Made by a program: the position numbers and the translations under genes. A stretch of 64,000 bases of DNA from contig JAULJL010000004.1 in assembly GCA_030761205.1 (NCBI GenBank), positions 26,159,672-26,223,671 of the forward strand, given 5' to 3'. Positions 20,958 to 34,150 of the stretch are shown piece by piece. Each line of letters opens with the position of its first letter. Positions within the stretch are counted from its first letter, which is position 1. The notes beneath the pieces were generated by a model. That model did not search any database. It was not told the origin of the DNA and worked only from the letters and a program-made list of their open reading frames with translations. The stretch is from Fremontodendron californicum (taxonomy: Eukaryota > Streptophyta > Magnoliopsida > Malvales > Malvaceae).

Positions 20958-23880
20958 CCTCTTGAAGAATTTTGAGGATAAGAATTGTTATCTTTGAAAG
21001 CATGTCAATAGGAGCATTCTGATGCATATATTTCTACACTTTGATAATGAAAGCTCTTGTCTCATGATGACATCTACATTAAATAAATAAATTTTGAATT
21101 TAAATATTTTGTGTTCATTTTATTTTAGCAATAAATTTGAAATTGCAAAAAAAAAAAAAAATGAAACTTTGAGAAAATTTGTGGTACACAATAAATAAGT
21201 GGTTTTCACATGAAATAATGAACAATCTTGAGAATATTGATGAACAGTGTTACAAATGACCCAATACCTTCTCCCCTCTCTTTACTTTTTCCTAAGCCCA
21301 AATCTCTTAAACCAAGAACACTTGAAAGACCTAATGCTTCAAGGAATATGAATGATTTGACTTCATTAAACCATTGTCGTCATAGAATAAGCAAAGATGT
21401 AGATCCTAGTCTAGGCTATGAACAAAGGAATGAACTTTTTGAAATTTTTCGAATTCCTTGAAAATCAAACAAATGAGACATTCTTTCAAGAATCCAGATT
21501 TTGATAATTTGGTGTGTGTCAAGATTGTGCTAAAACCATTCATGACCTTTCCCAATGACCACAAAACACTAATTGCCCAGACATCACTTCATGATTGACA
21601 CCCCGGGACACAATGATTAAACTAGATTATCCCTTGTCCCAGAGAAAACCTGTTTTTGGGTCATATTTTCCTTGTCTCTTCAAAGAACTCAGATTGGAAA
21701 CTCAGCCTTTTCAAAAAAGACCTAGACTTGCAATGTTCCTCGTTGATACAAATTCGCATGGTTAATCAAATTGGGGCATCATATGTGGAAATGATGGATA
21801 CATAGTGAAGAAGGATGGGCTAATGCATGAATCATTGGGGGCGTGCGACGAAAAAAAAAAACAAAAAAAATTTGTGATGTCATGCATATGAGAATTCGGA
21901 TGATTCCAAAGTGCAAAATGAAATTCTGAATATCTATTTCCCCTGGGGATTGCTTTTCAATGTGAATATCTGTGCTTGACATGAGAAATGGCCATCTTTC
22001 ATATCCCTTTCACACAAAAAAGAAATTATCCATAGTCACCCCTTTTGAGCCAAAAGAATTCTTTCGTCTTTGAACCCTGATCAAGGATTACCCTCTATAC
22101 TGGGGGGCAAATGCGAGGAAAGATCTTTTCAAAGATCATTGAGAAATGAGTGATAGCTCAAGGACAGACACAAAGCAAATGGAGCCCCGAATAAATACGG
22201 GCTCACTCTGTCAAAGAAAAAGAAGAGAAAAAGATGGTGAAATGAAAGCCAAGAAAAACAAAAGAAAAACACAATGAAAAAGAAAATGTGTGTGAAAGAC
22301 ATGGCAAATTGAAAGCCAAGAGCAAGGAAGAAAAAGAGCAAAGTCAAAAGGAAAGAAATGTCCAAGAAGGGACAAATGCTTCAAAGAGAATCCTCCTCAA
22401 GAAATGATCCTTGATCTGATTACCCTCAAACACATATTTTGGGCCTATTTATCCTTTCTTTCTGAACCCTGAGCCATGGCCTACATTATATGCTTTAAAA
22501 GTCCATTTTGATCAAGCATGAATATTTAATCTGAAAGGTTTTTCCTCAGATTTTATCCCATTTCATCGAATTATCATTTCACTAAGGAAGAATTTATAAT
22601 TCTCAAGTGTATGGTAGAACAAAAACAAAAGAAAAAAAAAGAAAAAAAAAATTGAAAAGAATGGGATTTTAGGGCGAAAACCCAAAAATGGGCGGTCTAG
22701 AGTAGAATAGGAATTTTTGATGCCATTTATGATAGTGCCGATACCCCAAAAAGAGAAGGTCATCTTAAAAAAAGGTGGTCATCGAGGAACATCTAGGAAT
22801 TCCTGAACCCCCCAAATTGTCAGCTCTCATTCGGAGGATTGTCTTCAAAAATTGAATCTTTTTTCCTCCAAGATCAAACTTTCCGATTTAAACATCCCAG
22901 CCAATCTTGACGCTTGTCAAAATACCTTGATATTGGAAACTACAAGAATGTTGAATTTGTTTGGTTCTCAATGAATTCATGATTTATAAAATCTGTTCCA
23001 TTTGTGAGCCTAGAAGGGACATACATTTTTGTTGTGAAGTTTTCCTGGAAAAACCAAAATCTTGTTGTATCGAGCTTTGTCAATTCAAATTGAAAAACCC
23101 AAATGAATACTTAGGGAATTTTCTAACAGTGATCATCAGTTATCAAAAGATTTGTACATCATACACTGTGGAGTTAAAATTTTTGGCTTAGAAGTTTTCC
23201 TTAAATAAGCAAAATTGTTTTTCAAAAAGGGAAAATAAAAATATTTTTGAAATACCCATTTTTGATGTTGACATGAGACAAGGATTTTTCTAACCCAAAG
23301 ATATAGAACTGCCAAGATAGGTCCTGACTTCCAGATATAAGAAGAAGATATCGAACCCAGTTCAGATCTCTGTTGATGAAAGTTTGTAAACTGTTGGGGC
23401 AAAGAGAATAGCCAAAATGAATTGAAGATATACTCTGATTTGAAGAGGAAAAATGAATTTGAAAGGCTAAGCCAAAGTCTAGAAAAACAACCGGGGGCAT
23501 TTGCATCACTCATGAGCACTCATCTCTTTATCGAGCTTTTGCATCTGCACAGTGTCGGCAAGCATTTGCATCATTCATGGGTATTTGCATTGGCATTATT
23601 CCATAAGCATCTGCATTTTACCTTTACATTTACATTCTTCATGGAATTCGCATTTGTGTCATCTCAAGCAATTGCATCATTTATAGAATCATTGCATTTT
23701 CATTATTGTGTTGTAATTGTAGTTACACCATTCATAAACCAGTTACATGAACACAATTAGTAGGGGCATCTGCATCATGAAACATGGGCATCAATCCAGG
23801 CCATTTGCATTTGCACTAAGAAATATTTTACATTTGCACCATGAAGCATGAGCACCTTGTTAAAAGACATGTGCATCTGC
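20958..23880 (+). other. Ogre internal 1 non-coding region
   Basis: No pol domain is recognisable in any frame. Short open frames (for example 21228-21461 and 23422-23760) match nothing I know. From about 23500 the sequence turns into degenerate GCATTTGCATCATGAAGCAT-type repeats. In a full Ogre element protease, reverse transcriptase, RNase H and integrase would lie here. Confidence 0.6.
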
Positions 23881-23889
23881 ATCATTTCT

Positions 23890-25555
23890 CAAAGCTTCTA
23901 GTGGGGATATCCAAAATTTTACAGTTTTTAAAAAGTGAACAAGTCTTTGGTGATAGCTGAAGCCTCTGGTGGAGATATCCAGAGTTTTATAATTTAGAAA
24001 AATGAGAAATTTTCTTCTGGTGGGGATATCCAGAATTTTACAATGAGCAAGTCTTCGGTGGTGATATCCAGAATTTTGCAGTTTTAAAAGTGAACAAGTC
24101 TTCGGTGGTGATAGCTGAAGCCTCTGGTGGAGATATCTAGGGTTTTATAATTTTAAAACATGAGAAATTTTATTCTGAAGGAGTTACCCAAAATTTTACA
24201 ATGAGCAAGTCTTTGGTGGTGATAGCCAAAGCTTCTGGTGGGGATATCCAGAATTTTATAGTTTTAAAAGTGAACAAGTCTTCGGTGGTGATAGCTGAAG
24301 CCTCTGGTGGAGATATCCAGGGTTTTATAATTTTGAAAAATGAGAAATTTTATTCTGAAGGAGTTACCCAGAATTTTACAATGAGCAAGTCTTTGGTGGT
24401 GATAGCCAAAGCTTCTGGTGGGGATATCCAGAATTTTACAGTTTTAAAAGTGAACAAGTCTTCGGTGGTGATAGCTGAAGCCTCTGGTGGAGATATCCAA
24501 GGTTTTATAATTTTGAAAAATGAGAAATTTTATTCTGAAGGAGTTACCCAGAATTTTACAATGACCAAGTCTTTGGTGGTGATAGCCAAAGCTTCTGGTG
24601 GTGATATCCAGAATTTTGCAGTTTTAAAAGTGAATAAGTCTTCGGTGGTGATAGTTGAATCCTCTGGTGGAGATATCCAGGGTTTTATTATTTTGAAACA
24701 TGAGAAATCTTCTTCTAGATGAGTTATCTAGAATTTTATATTGAGCAAGTCTTTGGTGGTGATAGCCAAAGCTTCTGGTGGGGATATCCAGAATTTTACA
24801 GTTTTAAAAATGAAGAAGTCTTTGGTGGTGATAACTGAAGCCTCTGGTGGAGATATCCAGGGTTTTATAATTTTGAAAAAATGAGAAATCTTCTTTTGAA
24901 GGAGTTATCCAGAATTTTTTTCAACATGTGCATCTACATCAAGAAGCATTTGCATCAATCTAAGTTAGTTAAATCTGCATCAAGAAAGTTTGCATCAAAT
25001 CAAGTCATCAAAGACATTTGCACCAATCTAAGTCATTTGCATCTACATCAAGAAGCGTTTGCATCAACAAAAGACATTTGCATTTGCATCATGAAGCATT
25101 TGCATCATCTCTTAAAGCTTTCAGGTATAATCGATTTCGTTTCCTTAAGGCGAGTCGAGCCCCGAAATCATCGTCGAGGTACTTTTTTTATTTATGAACA
25201 AATCTTCGGTGGTGATAGCTGAAGCCTCTGGTGGAGATATCCAGAGTTTTTTTTAAAGTCCTTTGAAAAGGTAGAAAGTCTTCGGTGGTGATAACTGAAG
25301 CTTCTGGAGATGATACCCAGAATTTTACAGTTTTAAAAATGAGCAAGACTTCGGTGGTGATAGTTGAAGCCTCTGGTGGAGACATCCAGAGTTTTAAAAT
25401 CCTTTGAAAAGATAGAAAGTCTTCGGTGGTGATAGCTGAAGCTTCTGGAGGTGATACCCAGAATTTTTACATTTAAAAAAAAAAAATGAGCAAGACTTTG
25501 GTGGTGATAGCCGAAGCTTCTGGAGGAGATATCCAGAATTTTAAACACAGCTGAG
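23890..25555 (+). repeat. 3' UTR minisatellite of Ogre internal 1
   Basis: Tandem and dispersed copies of a ~60-70 bp unit, with GTCTTCGGTGGTGATAGCTG, AAGCCTCTGGTGGAGATATC and CAGAATTTTACAGTTTTAAA blocks. Between 24201 and about 24900 two unit types alternate with a spacer to give an exact 180-bp higher-order period (starts at 24201, 24381, 24561, 24741). Because 180 is divisible by three, one frame stays open for 173 codons (24201-24722); this is a repeat translation, not a known protein. Array position, just upstream of the polypurine tract, matches the variable 3' UTR repeats described in Ogre elements. Confidence 0.88.
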
Positions 25556-25679
25556 AACAAGACAGGTTAAGGCCCCGAGACCATCGTCGAGGTCATTTCC
25601 TTTCTTGCAAATCGAATTTGTTTCCTTAAGACGAATCGAGCCTTGTTTAGGCAGGGAATTCAATTTAAGGACAAATCTT

Positions 25680-25810
25680 CAATTTACTGTTTTAAAAAAA
25701 AAAAATTGAAAAAAAAAATGAAAAAAGAGAAAAAATGAAAAAAATAGAAAATGAAAAAAGAAAATAAAAAATGCAAAATGCAAAAATGAATGAAGAAATG
25801 AAAAAGAAAA
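25680..25810. repeat. A-rich low-complexity tract
   Basis: Runs of A with interspersed G and ATG (AAAAATGAAAAAAG type), in the 3' UTR of internal 1, about 90 bp before the polypurine tract. Confidence 0.8.
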
Positions 25811-25896
25811 CCCCTTTCCTTTCCATGTGATTTCACTGACCGTACAAAATTAGTGTTGGTTTATCTTTGCCTGATTCCTGATTCTCAGCAATAGCC

Positions 25897-25909
25897 AAAG
25901 AGGGGCAGC
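25897..25909 (+). other. Ogre-like polypurine tract
   Basis: AAAGAGGGGCAGC directly before LTR B, the expected site for plus-strand DNA priming. No such tract precedes LTR C, because the 3' part of internal 2 is deleted. Confidence 0.75.
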
Positions 25910-28900
25910 TGTAGACACCTAATTTTGTCCGGGCCACTAAACAGGTATGTTTTCTTCCTATATTGATGTTTCTGAGTATAAAAAGACTGTTTTCATCCTG
26001 CAGGTGGTACTCCGAGACTTAGTTTAAGAGGGCGAGCCCGAAAAAGTCAACCCCGAAAAAGTCAACCCCGAAAAAGTCAACCCCGAAAAAGTCAACCCCA
26101 GAAAGTCAACTACTGAAATAGTCAACCCACTTTCAAAATCAAGATTTTAAGTTCAATTGAAAAATGGCGAAGGAATTTTGATAATCCGAGTTCTACATTG
26201 AAAGATATGGAGTTCGGAAGTTGGGATTTGGAGATTCAGTAGAAAAGAAACCCTAATCCGAGAAATTTGGGGAAAAGTGCTTAAACGATCAAACTGGTCG
26301 AAATTGAAGGTTCCAAATGAAAGATAAGCACTGACTACGGGTAATGGAGAAGTCACTTGCAAGAAAAACCGAAAGAAAAGTCAATCCGGGAGAAAACCGA
26401 GAATTAGAGTTTTTAGTGGATTTCGGTGAAATCGGGAAGAATCACAGAAATGGCCCGAATTGGTAAGACCAAAGCCCCCAATGGATGAGGAATGATTAAA
26501 AAGGATGGTGCAAGGCTCAGATTGAAGAAAATCTGAAAATCGGACTTGTTTTGAGCAAAACCGGGTTTCGGAGGTTAAAGGGCAAAATTGGAAAAATTTG
26601 GGAAAAATAGCAAATGGACTCCGAAAATTCTGAAAAATTTGTCAATCTCATTCTTAAATTATTTGAAAGAGATTGGCGAAAGAAAATCTTGATTCCGAGT
26701 TCGTTTGCAAAATGGCCAAATCCCGGGCTTCTAATGCAGTAATTCAAAAAGATAAATCCCGAAAAAATAGCAAATGGACTCCGAAAATTCTGAAATTTGG
26801 CAAATCTCATTTTTAAATTATTTGGAAGAGATTGGCGAAAGAAAATCTTGACTCCGAGTTCGTTTGCAAAATGGCCAAATCCCGGGCCTCCTATGTAGTA
26901 ATTCAAGCCGATAAATCCCGAAAAAATACCAAATGAGCTCCAAAAATTATGAAAACTTCCAGATCACACTTTTTAATTATTTTGAAGAGATTGGTGAAGA
27001 AAAATCTTGATTTGGAGCTCGTTTAAAAAATGGTAAAAAGTAGGGGCATAAAAGGACATTTTGGGAAGAAAAAATCCAAATAAATAGCAAACGGACTCGG
27101 ATAATTTTGAAAACTTCCAGAACTCAATATTTTATTATTTTGGAAGCATTGAAAAAAGAAAAATTGAATTTGGAGTCCGTTTGATATTTATTTTGCATCC
27201 GGGGGGCAAAATGGTCGTTTCACCCAAGCAACCGAAAAGGGCTTCTTTGGGCCTTGCAAAAATCAGAGCTGGGCTGGAAAAGAGAAGTGCTGGCCTGCCC
27301 AAGCCCAAAGGAAGGAGGAAGCTTAGTATTTTTTCAATCAAGTGATTAAAAATCAAGAGTTAAGTTAGAGATTTTCATTTTTGAGCCTAAGTCCCAATCC
27401 CACATCCCTTTGTAATGTCAAGCCAAGGAGGTGCTCACCTTATAAATAAGGAGTCTTGGCCTTTGGTTGAAATCACCCACTACCCCTTGTGAGATATTCT
27501 ATACACTTGTATTAGGATTATCCGGGTGGTGAGTCATAGTGTTTTACTCTGAGGGTTCGTAGCTTAATCCGTTCAAAAGCTACTCTGAGGGTTCGTAGCT
27601 TAATCCGTTCAAAAGCTACTCTGAGGGTTCGTAGCTTAATCCGTTCAAAAGCTACTCTGAGGGTTTATAGCTTAATCCGTTCAAAAGCTACTTGGTGAGT
27701 TTTCATTTTAAAATAATGTTTCTTGTTCTTCCTTCATTTCCTTTCTTAAGTATATTTTTCTTACATTTTGTTTTTACAATAAACTCACCATGGCCAAATG
27801 GCCTACATTATTTATTTTAAGTTGTTGTTTTTGATTCATTTTATCATATTGTTTATGCTATTTTCTTTATTTTTGATGTTTTAAATATTATGTTATTTCA
27901 TGTTCTTAAGTTATATTTAATTTGGTTGCTTTGTTTGTTGCCATTTATGTCTTAGATATCATGTTTTTGCATTTTTAATTTTCTGTTTTCATGTTGTTTA
28001 AATTTGAGCATGTTTTAGAGTTAGCATATTAAGTGTTTGTGAAAATGCTTGTGTGATTCTTTGCATGATTCTTGTTTTATATCTTAGTGAGCATGTTTTA
28101 GATTTGGTATATTAGGTGTTTGTGAAAATGCTTGTGTGATTTTTGTGTTATGACTTAGTTTTTCATGCTAGCATACCAAGTGTTTGTGAAAATGCCATGC
28201 TTGTTGAAGCTTGGGGCCATTTGGCTACTCCATGTGTTTTGCATTGTGTGTTGTATTTTTGTCATGCTAGTTGTTAGGTTTTTGCATTTGCATGATATTT
28301 GGTTGGATTTTTGAATTAAGCATGCCTTGTGTTTGTGAAAATGCCATGCATGTCTTAGGTCTAGGTTACATTAAATGCCATGCAAGTTCATGTTAGGTCT
28401 AGGCCATATTATTTGTGTCATGCATTTTCCTTACATTTAGGTTTAGATCCATGCATTTCATGCATTATGTTTGCTGCATTGTTTCATGCATTTCATGTTC
28501 ATGCCACTTGAATAATGACTTGAGCCAATTAATGGTTCAAGATCATGCTCTCTTGAGCACACTTGTGCAAAATTAAGTTTGTCAAATTGATTACTCTACC
28601 TTTGTGATTTTTTTTATTTAGCCAATTTTTATCTAACTTTCAAAGAGTCCTAGCTACTGCTTTCAAGTCATTTTATGAGTTTCAAATATTTTTACTTTGG
28701 TTTTTAAATGATTTTATCAAAAGCAAAAATGTGTTGGCAAAGCAGTTTTTTTTTTTTAATCCTCCAAAAACTTGTACATCTATGATTTTTCTGGGAATTC
28801 ATATTTGATCAGAAAATTAAGCCGATTTGTTTTCATGTAGTTTTACATGTCCTGAGTCTTCAGTATTTTTTTTAGAATTTTTGGAAGTTTTAAAAATTGG

Positions 28901-30363
28901 GTAAAAAATCGTGGATTAAAACTGGACAATGGAGTCAGAATTGAATTTAAAGAAAAACAAAACAGTTTTTTTTTTCTCCTCCAAAAACTCGTACATCTAT
29001 GATTTTTCTGGGAATTCATCTTTGATCAAACAATTAAGCCGATTTTTTCTCGTATAGTTTTACATGTCCTGAGTCTCCAGTATTTTTTTTAGAATTTTTT
29101 GAATTTTTAAAAATAGGGTAAAAAATCGTGGATTAAAACTGGACAGTGGAGTCAGAATTGAATTTAAAGAAAAACCAATTTTCTGTTTTGGTTAATCTAC
29201 TTAGAGTGGGCTGATTAGGAGGGTTAGCTACTGACTTAGGGTGATTTCTAAGCCTTTTAAACTCAAAAAATGGTTTTTCAAATCCCGGGTTAAGGGTAGT
29301 CAAGTCCGGATTTTTTAAACTTAGGAAATTAGAGCCATTTAAAAACTTTTAGCCCAGTTTTTATTTTTAATTCAAGCTTTTCAAAATTATTTTCAAACAA
29401 TCACAAAGTATTTTGGTTTTAGAATATTTAATTTGACATATTTTCCTAAGGTAGCCGGATATCTTTTTAGATATACGGATTTCCTTAATTAAAGGAAAAA
29501 ATACATCTCATGCATTGCATTTTTATATTCATGCATTTTATATAATATGTGATTCTTGCCATAATAATTTCTATGTGTCATGACATTTAGGTTGCATTAT
29601 ATTATTTAGATTTTGCTATGTCATTTTATTTATGTCATGCCTATACATATTCATTTCTTTTAAATGTTTTCAAAAAAGATAATGATTTTCAATAAAAATA
29701 AAGATATTCCCGAGTTAAAATAATTCATGAGTTCTCTACCGGGTTTGCTGGAGGGAATATCATCAATTATTATTAATAAATGAATATCTTTCTTTCAAAA
29801 AAAGAGAATGATTCGGAAAGTTTTCCAAAACTAATAAAAATTTCTATATTTTGCCACGTTTGTTGGGGAATATAGGAAAATTTTGAATTTATAAATTCCG
29901 GATCATTTTCAATAAAAAAATGGAATTATTTTTCTTTAAATTGGGAATTAATTTGAAATACTAAATTTAAAACCAACTTTTACCGAGACTTGAGATAACA
30001 CACGATTAATAAGGTACCGATTTATACGGGCGTTGTGGGGGTGCTAATCCTTCCCCGCACGTAACCGACTCCCGAACCCGCTTCTTTGATTTCTCTGGTT
30101 TAAAACGCAGACTTTAAATTGGTTTCTAAAATGTTTTAATTAATTTTTAAAATATTTTATAAAACCGGTTTTAATAGGTGGCCGATCACACCTAGCTAAA
30201 AAAGATTGGTGGCGACTCCATGTCTTTTAAGGTCATTTTCAAAACCTTCATTTTTTTTAGAGGAATTAAGTCGACTTTTCCTCGGTTTTTTTTAATGTCA
30301 TGCCTAACGAATAATAAAGTCTTGCGATGAGACTCGTCGTCGTTATTTTTTTAGGTTGCGACA
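25910..30363 (+). repeat. Ogre-like LTR B (central), 4454 bp
   Basis: Same ends as LTR A. It is both the 3' LTR of internal 1 (polypurine tract before it) and the 5' LTR of internal 2 (primer-binding site after it). It carries six GTCAA motifs (26038-26127), a TATA box (27441-27449) and four 36-bp units (27545-27688). Confidence 0.92.
27545..27688 (+). repeat. 36-bp tandem repeat, 4 units, in LTR B
   Basis: Same unit as in LTR A (14558-14845) but half the copies. The last unit of both arrays has the same TTTATAGC variant, so the difference lies in interior units, as expected from slippage or unequal exchange. Confidence 0.92.
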
Positions 30364-30366
30364 GCT

Positions 30367-30385
30367 TGGCGACTCCACTGGGGAC
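30367..30385 (+). other. Ogre-like primer-binding site, copy 2
   Basis: TGGCGACTCCACTGGGGAC, three bases after LTR B, identical to copy 1. Confidence 0.8.
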
Positions 30386-31824
30386 TATTAGAGAGTCAGG
30401 CCTAGAAATAGTCGTGTGTTATCAAAGTCTCAGTTTTGGTTGGTTTAATTGGTATTTTATTTTAATTCCCACATTTTTCTAATAAAGAGAATTTTGAAAA
30501 TAATCAAATGTTTTTAAAAATGTTCATTCTCATGTGCGTGCATTTTATTTTTGTTCTCTAGTTATTTAAGGTTGTATATTATAATTGCTTGTTGGTTAAT
30601 GCGTTACACTATTCTTGAATGTTTTAATTGCTAGGGCATTTAGAATAAGGTTTGTAGAATAGGTAGTGAAAGGTTTGATATTCCTCCGCACACATTACAC
30701 GTGCATTTGCATAACATGAATCCTCTACCCGGGTTCCGTCCTTTTAAGTGGAAGTAAAGTAACTACGCCTTCGTGATTGATCCTCCGTATGGGCTAGTGA
30801 AACACTTCCGGAGTATAAAGTACCTAATGCCTTCGTGATAATCCTCCGTACGGGCATAGGAAAATATACTCTAATGAATTGAACTCGCTTTTATCGTGGT
30901 GCCTTACTAGCCTTCACCGGCGACAGTGAGGAACAATTCGGGGCCTTAGAAATGATTCACCCTCATATAGTGAACCTAGGCGAAGCCATGCCGGATTTCC
31001 GTTAGATGTACCGAAAATAGGAACACATGGAGGGACATTTCTAAACCTTTTGTTACCTATTTTACACTCCGAATAAGTGTGGTAGATCGGGCAACGATGT
31101 ACGTACATCGCCTATAATAAATGTGATACTCCGCCTCGAAGGCATCGTGATGCCTAAATAAGCAGATATTGCTAGGGCAGATGTTCATTAGCTGTTTTTT
31201 AAAAAAAAAAAATCTTTTTTCAAGCATTTTTGCATGTTGCACATTTCATGCATGTGTGAATAGAGCATGTACATTTTTGGTTGTGTTATTGATCTCATTC
31301 TTTGCAGTAAACAGTTGGTAATTTCATTTGATGATTTCATAAAACCGGTAGTGTCACATGAACATTTGCATATTGTACCATAGTAGGATCCACCCTGAAA
31401 GTCTTTTGAAAATAATGTGATTGGTTTCTCAGAAAAAAAAAACACAGAAAAAAAAAACATGTTAAAAAAAAAATCATCATAAATTTAGAGGCAAATCTTG
31501 CATAATGAGATTGTTGAATAATCAAGATTTAGGTCCCACCAATTTCGTGTAATCATTGATTTCTTTGTGTATACCTTTGTGGTAATTTATTTAGTCTTAG
31601 CATGTATCATTTTGACATCATAGCATGCATGTTCATTCATTGTAGAATACATGCATAGTCATTATCTGTATATACCTGGCATTAGATTGTATCCATAGCA
31701 TACATAGTCATCATACATATTCTCTGTATATGTTCATGCATTAATTATCAGTATATTCATGCACATAGGAATAGAGCATGTACATTCATAATTGTATTCT
31801 TAATCTCATGACATTTTCATTTGC
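30386..31824 (+). other. untranslated leader of Ogre internal region 2
   Basis: Almost identical to 17542-18984, with few differences (for example the length of A runs near 31200). No independent gene. Confidence 0.7.
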
Positions 31825-32620
31825 ATGAAAGGGGTTCGAGATATGAGGAATGAATCGGAAGAACGATTTGTTGCTTTGGAACGCAATCAAGAGGCATATG
31901 GACATGAAATCCGAGAGGTGAAGGAACAACTTGCCAAATTGCTGAAAATGGTTGAGGATATGGGTAACAGTAAAAAGGAACTTTCTCAGGGCTTCGCATC
32001 ATCTTCGGGTCAACCAAAACCATTAGGTCCAGAACATACAATCCTTGCTGGATCCTGCACTTGTCAATACCACAAAGGTTGCAATCCTGATGAAATTGTG
32101 GACAAAATCATGAAAATAATTAAACCTGAAAGCTTGATACCAAAGATAGAAACCTCGAATCCAGTACCATACCTGCAAACTGTTCTAGGTCCAAACCAGT
32201 ATCCCAACCCTACTATGGTCCAATCGTCCATTGGGATGACCACTACGGGATTCCAGAATCCCACACCATCACCAACAACTGCCAGTTCATACTATTTCCC
32301 TCATCAATCACCTTATCCAGTACCTGGGATAGGAACCTCGAGCTATGTACAACCTCCAAAGTCCTCGTGTCCAAATCCATACCCTCACCATGCTGTTCCG
32401 CCACATCTCCATGTAAACACTCCGGTTCGGACCTTAGTGCCACCACCAAGTGCCCCAACTCCTAGGCCATGTGTGACTAAGAAACGACCCCAGGATAAGA
32501 CCCAAATGCCTTTTGATCCCATTCCAATCAGCTACCAAGAGCTCCTCCCTATACTGATCCAAAATCACATGGTTGCCTGTGTCCCATTGAAACCCCTGTT
32601 ACCACCATATCCAATGTGGT
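31825..32620 (+). pseudogene. gag-like ORF copy 2, 5' part, split by Athila-like element
   Basis: The first 265 codons encode the same protein as the copy at 18985. The Athila-like LTR begins inside the next codon, after ...PPYPMW. The open frame runs on for 38 unrelated codons into that LTR, to a stop at 32734-32736. The missing 3' part, with the knuckle, continues at 40396-40550. Confidence 0.85.
32616..32620. repeat. Athila-like element TSD, left copy
   Basis: GTGGT, repeated exactly at 40391-40395. The empty site in internal 1 (near 19775) reads CCAATGTGGTATAATCC with a single GTGGT, so the insertion is resolved to the base. Confidence 0.95.
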
Positions 32621-34113
32621 TGATGGAGACTCAATTAAGAGTTGTAAACCCAAGTGCAGGTTATGTTCAAGTAATAAATTCTCGGGTGTCCGAGGTCGAA
32701 CCACAGGGAAGCGTACTAGTAAGTATAAGTTTATAATATATATGAAAAAGAAAATAAACAAGATATTAGGGAATCAATAACAAAGAAAGTAAACAAGATA
32801 TTAGAGAACAACATAAACAAAATAACATAAAAGCAATTAAACAAGATATAAAAAAAAACAATAAGAAAGGATGTTGAGGTTAGAGAATCCACTCTTGGTG
32901 TTATGCTAAGATTAATCTTGTTTTATTACACAATTGAAATCCACACATAAGGGAGGTTCCAATCGGAAGGTTTAGCAATTCAGTCCAAATTGTCCAACGT
33001 CCATAGCATATGATATTATGTTCATTTGGTGTCCTCAAAACTCATAAAAAGAGTCCAAGCATTCCTTATGCCAAGGTATATGTCTACAACAAATCAAGGT
33101 TATGAAACCAAGCATTTACTGTGCCATTTTCATTGTCAATAATGAATCAAGATCTCTACTTTGCAAGTATGATTTTAAACCAAAAGAAAATATTATCTAT
33201 ACTAGTGTTTATAAATGATGATTCATTTTAGCTCATGTTTAAGAGACTAACCTTAGCATTTACCAAGAGCTTCACCTCATCACCTCAACAATATGATTAG
33301 CAACACATACTAAAAATGAAAAGAAATGTAAGAAGCATAAGTAAATAAAGAAAAAGAAAACTAGAGAAAGGAAAAAAGAAGAAAACTTAGAGAATTTTAT
33401 TACAATGGCTAATATCCTACCAATGTATAATGTATCCCAATACTCATCCAAGGCCCTCTATTTATACACATTTTGGAGGGCTAAATGACAAGAGACAAGC
33501 TTTACAAATTTCAAAGGTAGGTATAATAGGTGGGTGCATTTTTCTAACAATTTTCGTCATATTGTATGACAATTCTGATCAGCCAGCTTGATGGTCGATT
33601 TTGTCAATGTTGGAGGCTCGATCTGATAAAATTGTCTTCTAGAAAAATATACCCCTATCAGTTACGGATCCATAGCCGTTGGAATCAGCTCATTTACTGA
33701 TGTGGATAAGAAGATATGGGCAAAATACGAAAACAGGTCAGCACAGACGTCATTGCACATCAGCCAACTTGATGGTCGATTTCGGTAGGGAAAACGACTG
33801 CGTTTCAAGAAGTGTAAAACATGAAAAAGATAGATATGCCTCTTAGCTTTGCACGGCTACAAATTTCAGCCTTATTGCTTCAGTGAAACTCGAGATATAG
33901 CTGATATGCCAAACGGTGTCGGAACTGGAACTGAACTGGATTTGCCCTTAATTCTAGTAATCTGAAATCACTCAAAGAAACTTGTGAAAAACACCAAATT
34001 ACATAAAAATATAAAAGATCATAAACACAATTAGACTAAACAATAATAACTTGTATTTGACACAAAACAATAATAAAACATAACTAAAAACTATATAATT
34101 ATACGAGTTATCA
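32621..34113 (-). repeat. Athila-like LTR, left on plus strand (3' LTR)
   Basis: 1493 bp. On the plus strand it starts TGATGGAGACTC and ends ACGAGTTATCA. It pairs with 38897-40390. Confidence 0.93.
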
Positions 34114-34126
34114 CACCCCCACACTT
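34114..34126 (-). other. Athila-like polypurine tract
   Basis: On the minus strand AAGTGTGGGGGTG, ending directly at the LTR start TGATAACTCG. A stem-loop (34132-34150) lies just upstream in element orientation. Confidence 0.75.
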
Positions 34127-34131
34127 AGATT

Positions 34132-34150
34132 GTTGCTAGTCCCTAGCAAC
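34132..34150. repeat. stem-loop next to polypurine tract
   Basis: GTTGCTAG / CTAGCAAC, perfect 8-bp arms around a 3-nt loop. Confidence 0.7.

Noticed and set aside
24201..24722. 173-codon open frame as a protein gene
   Set aside because: It is the translation of a 180-bp repeat; the open frame follows from a period divisible by three. No known domain.
17542..25896. Degraded pol (RT/IN) in Ogre internal 1
   Set aside because: I looked for RT (for example FxDD) and integrase motifs in the translated frames and saw none; the region is repeats and non-coding sequence.
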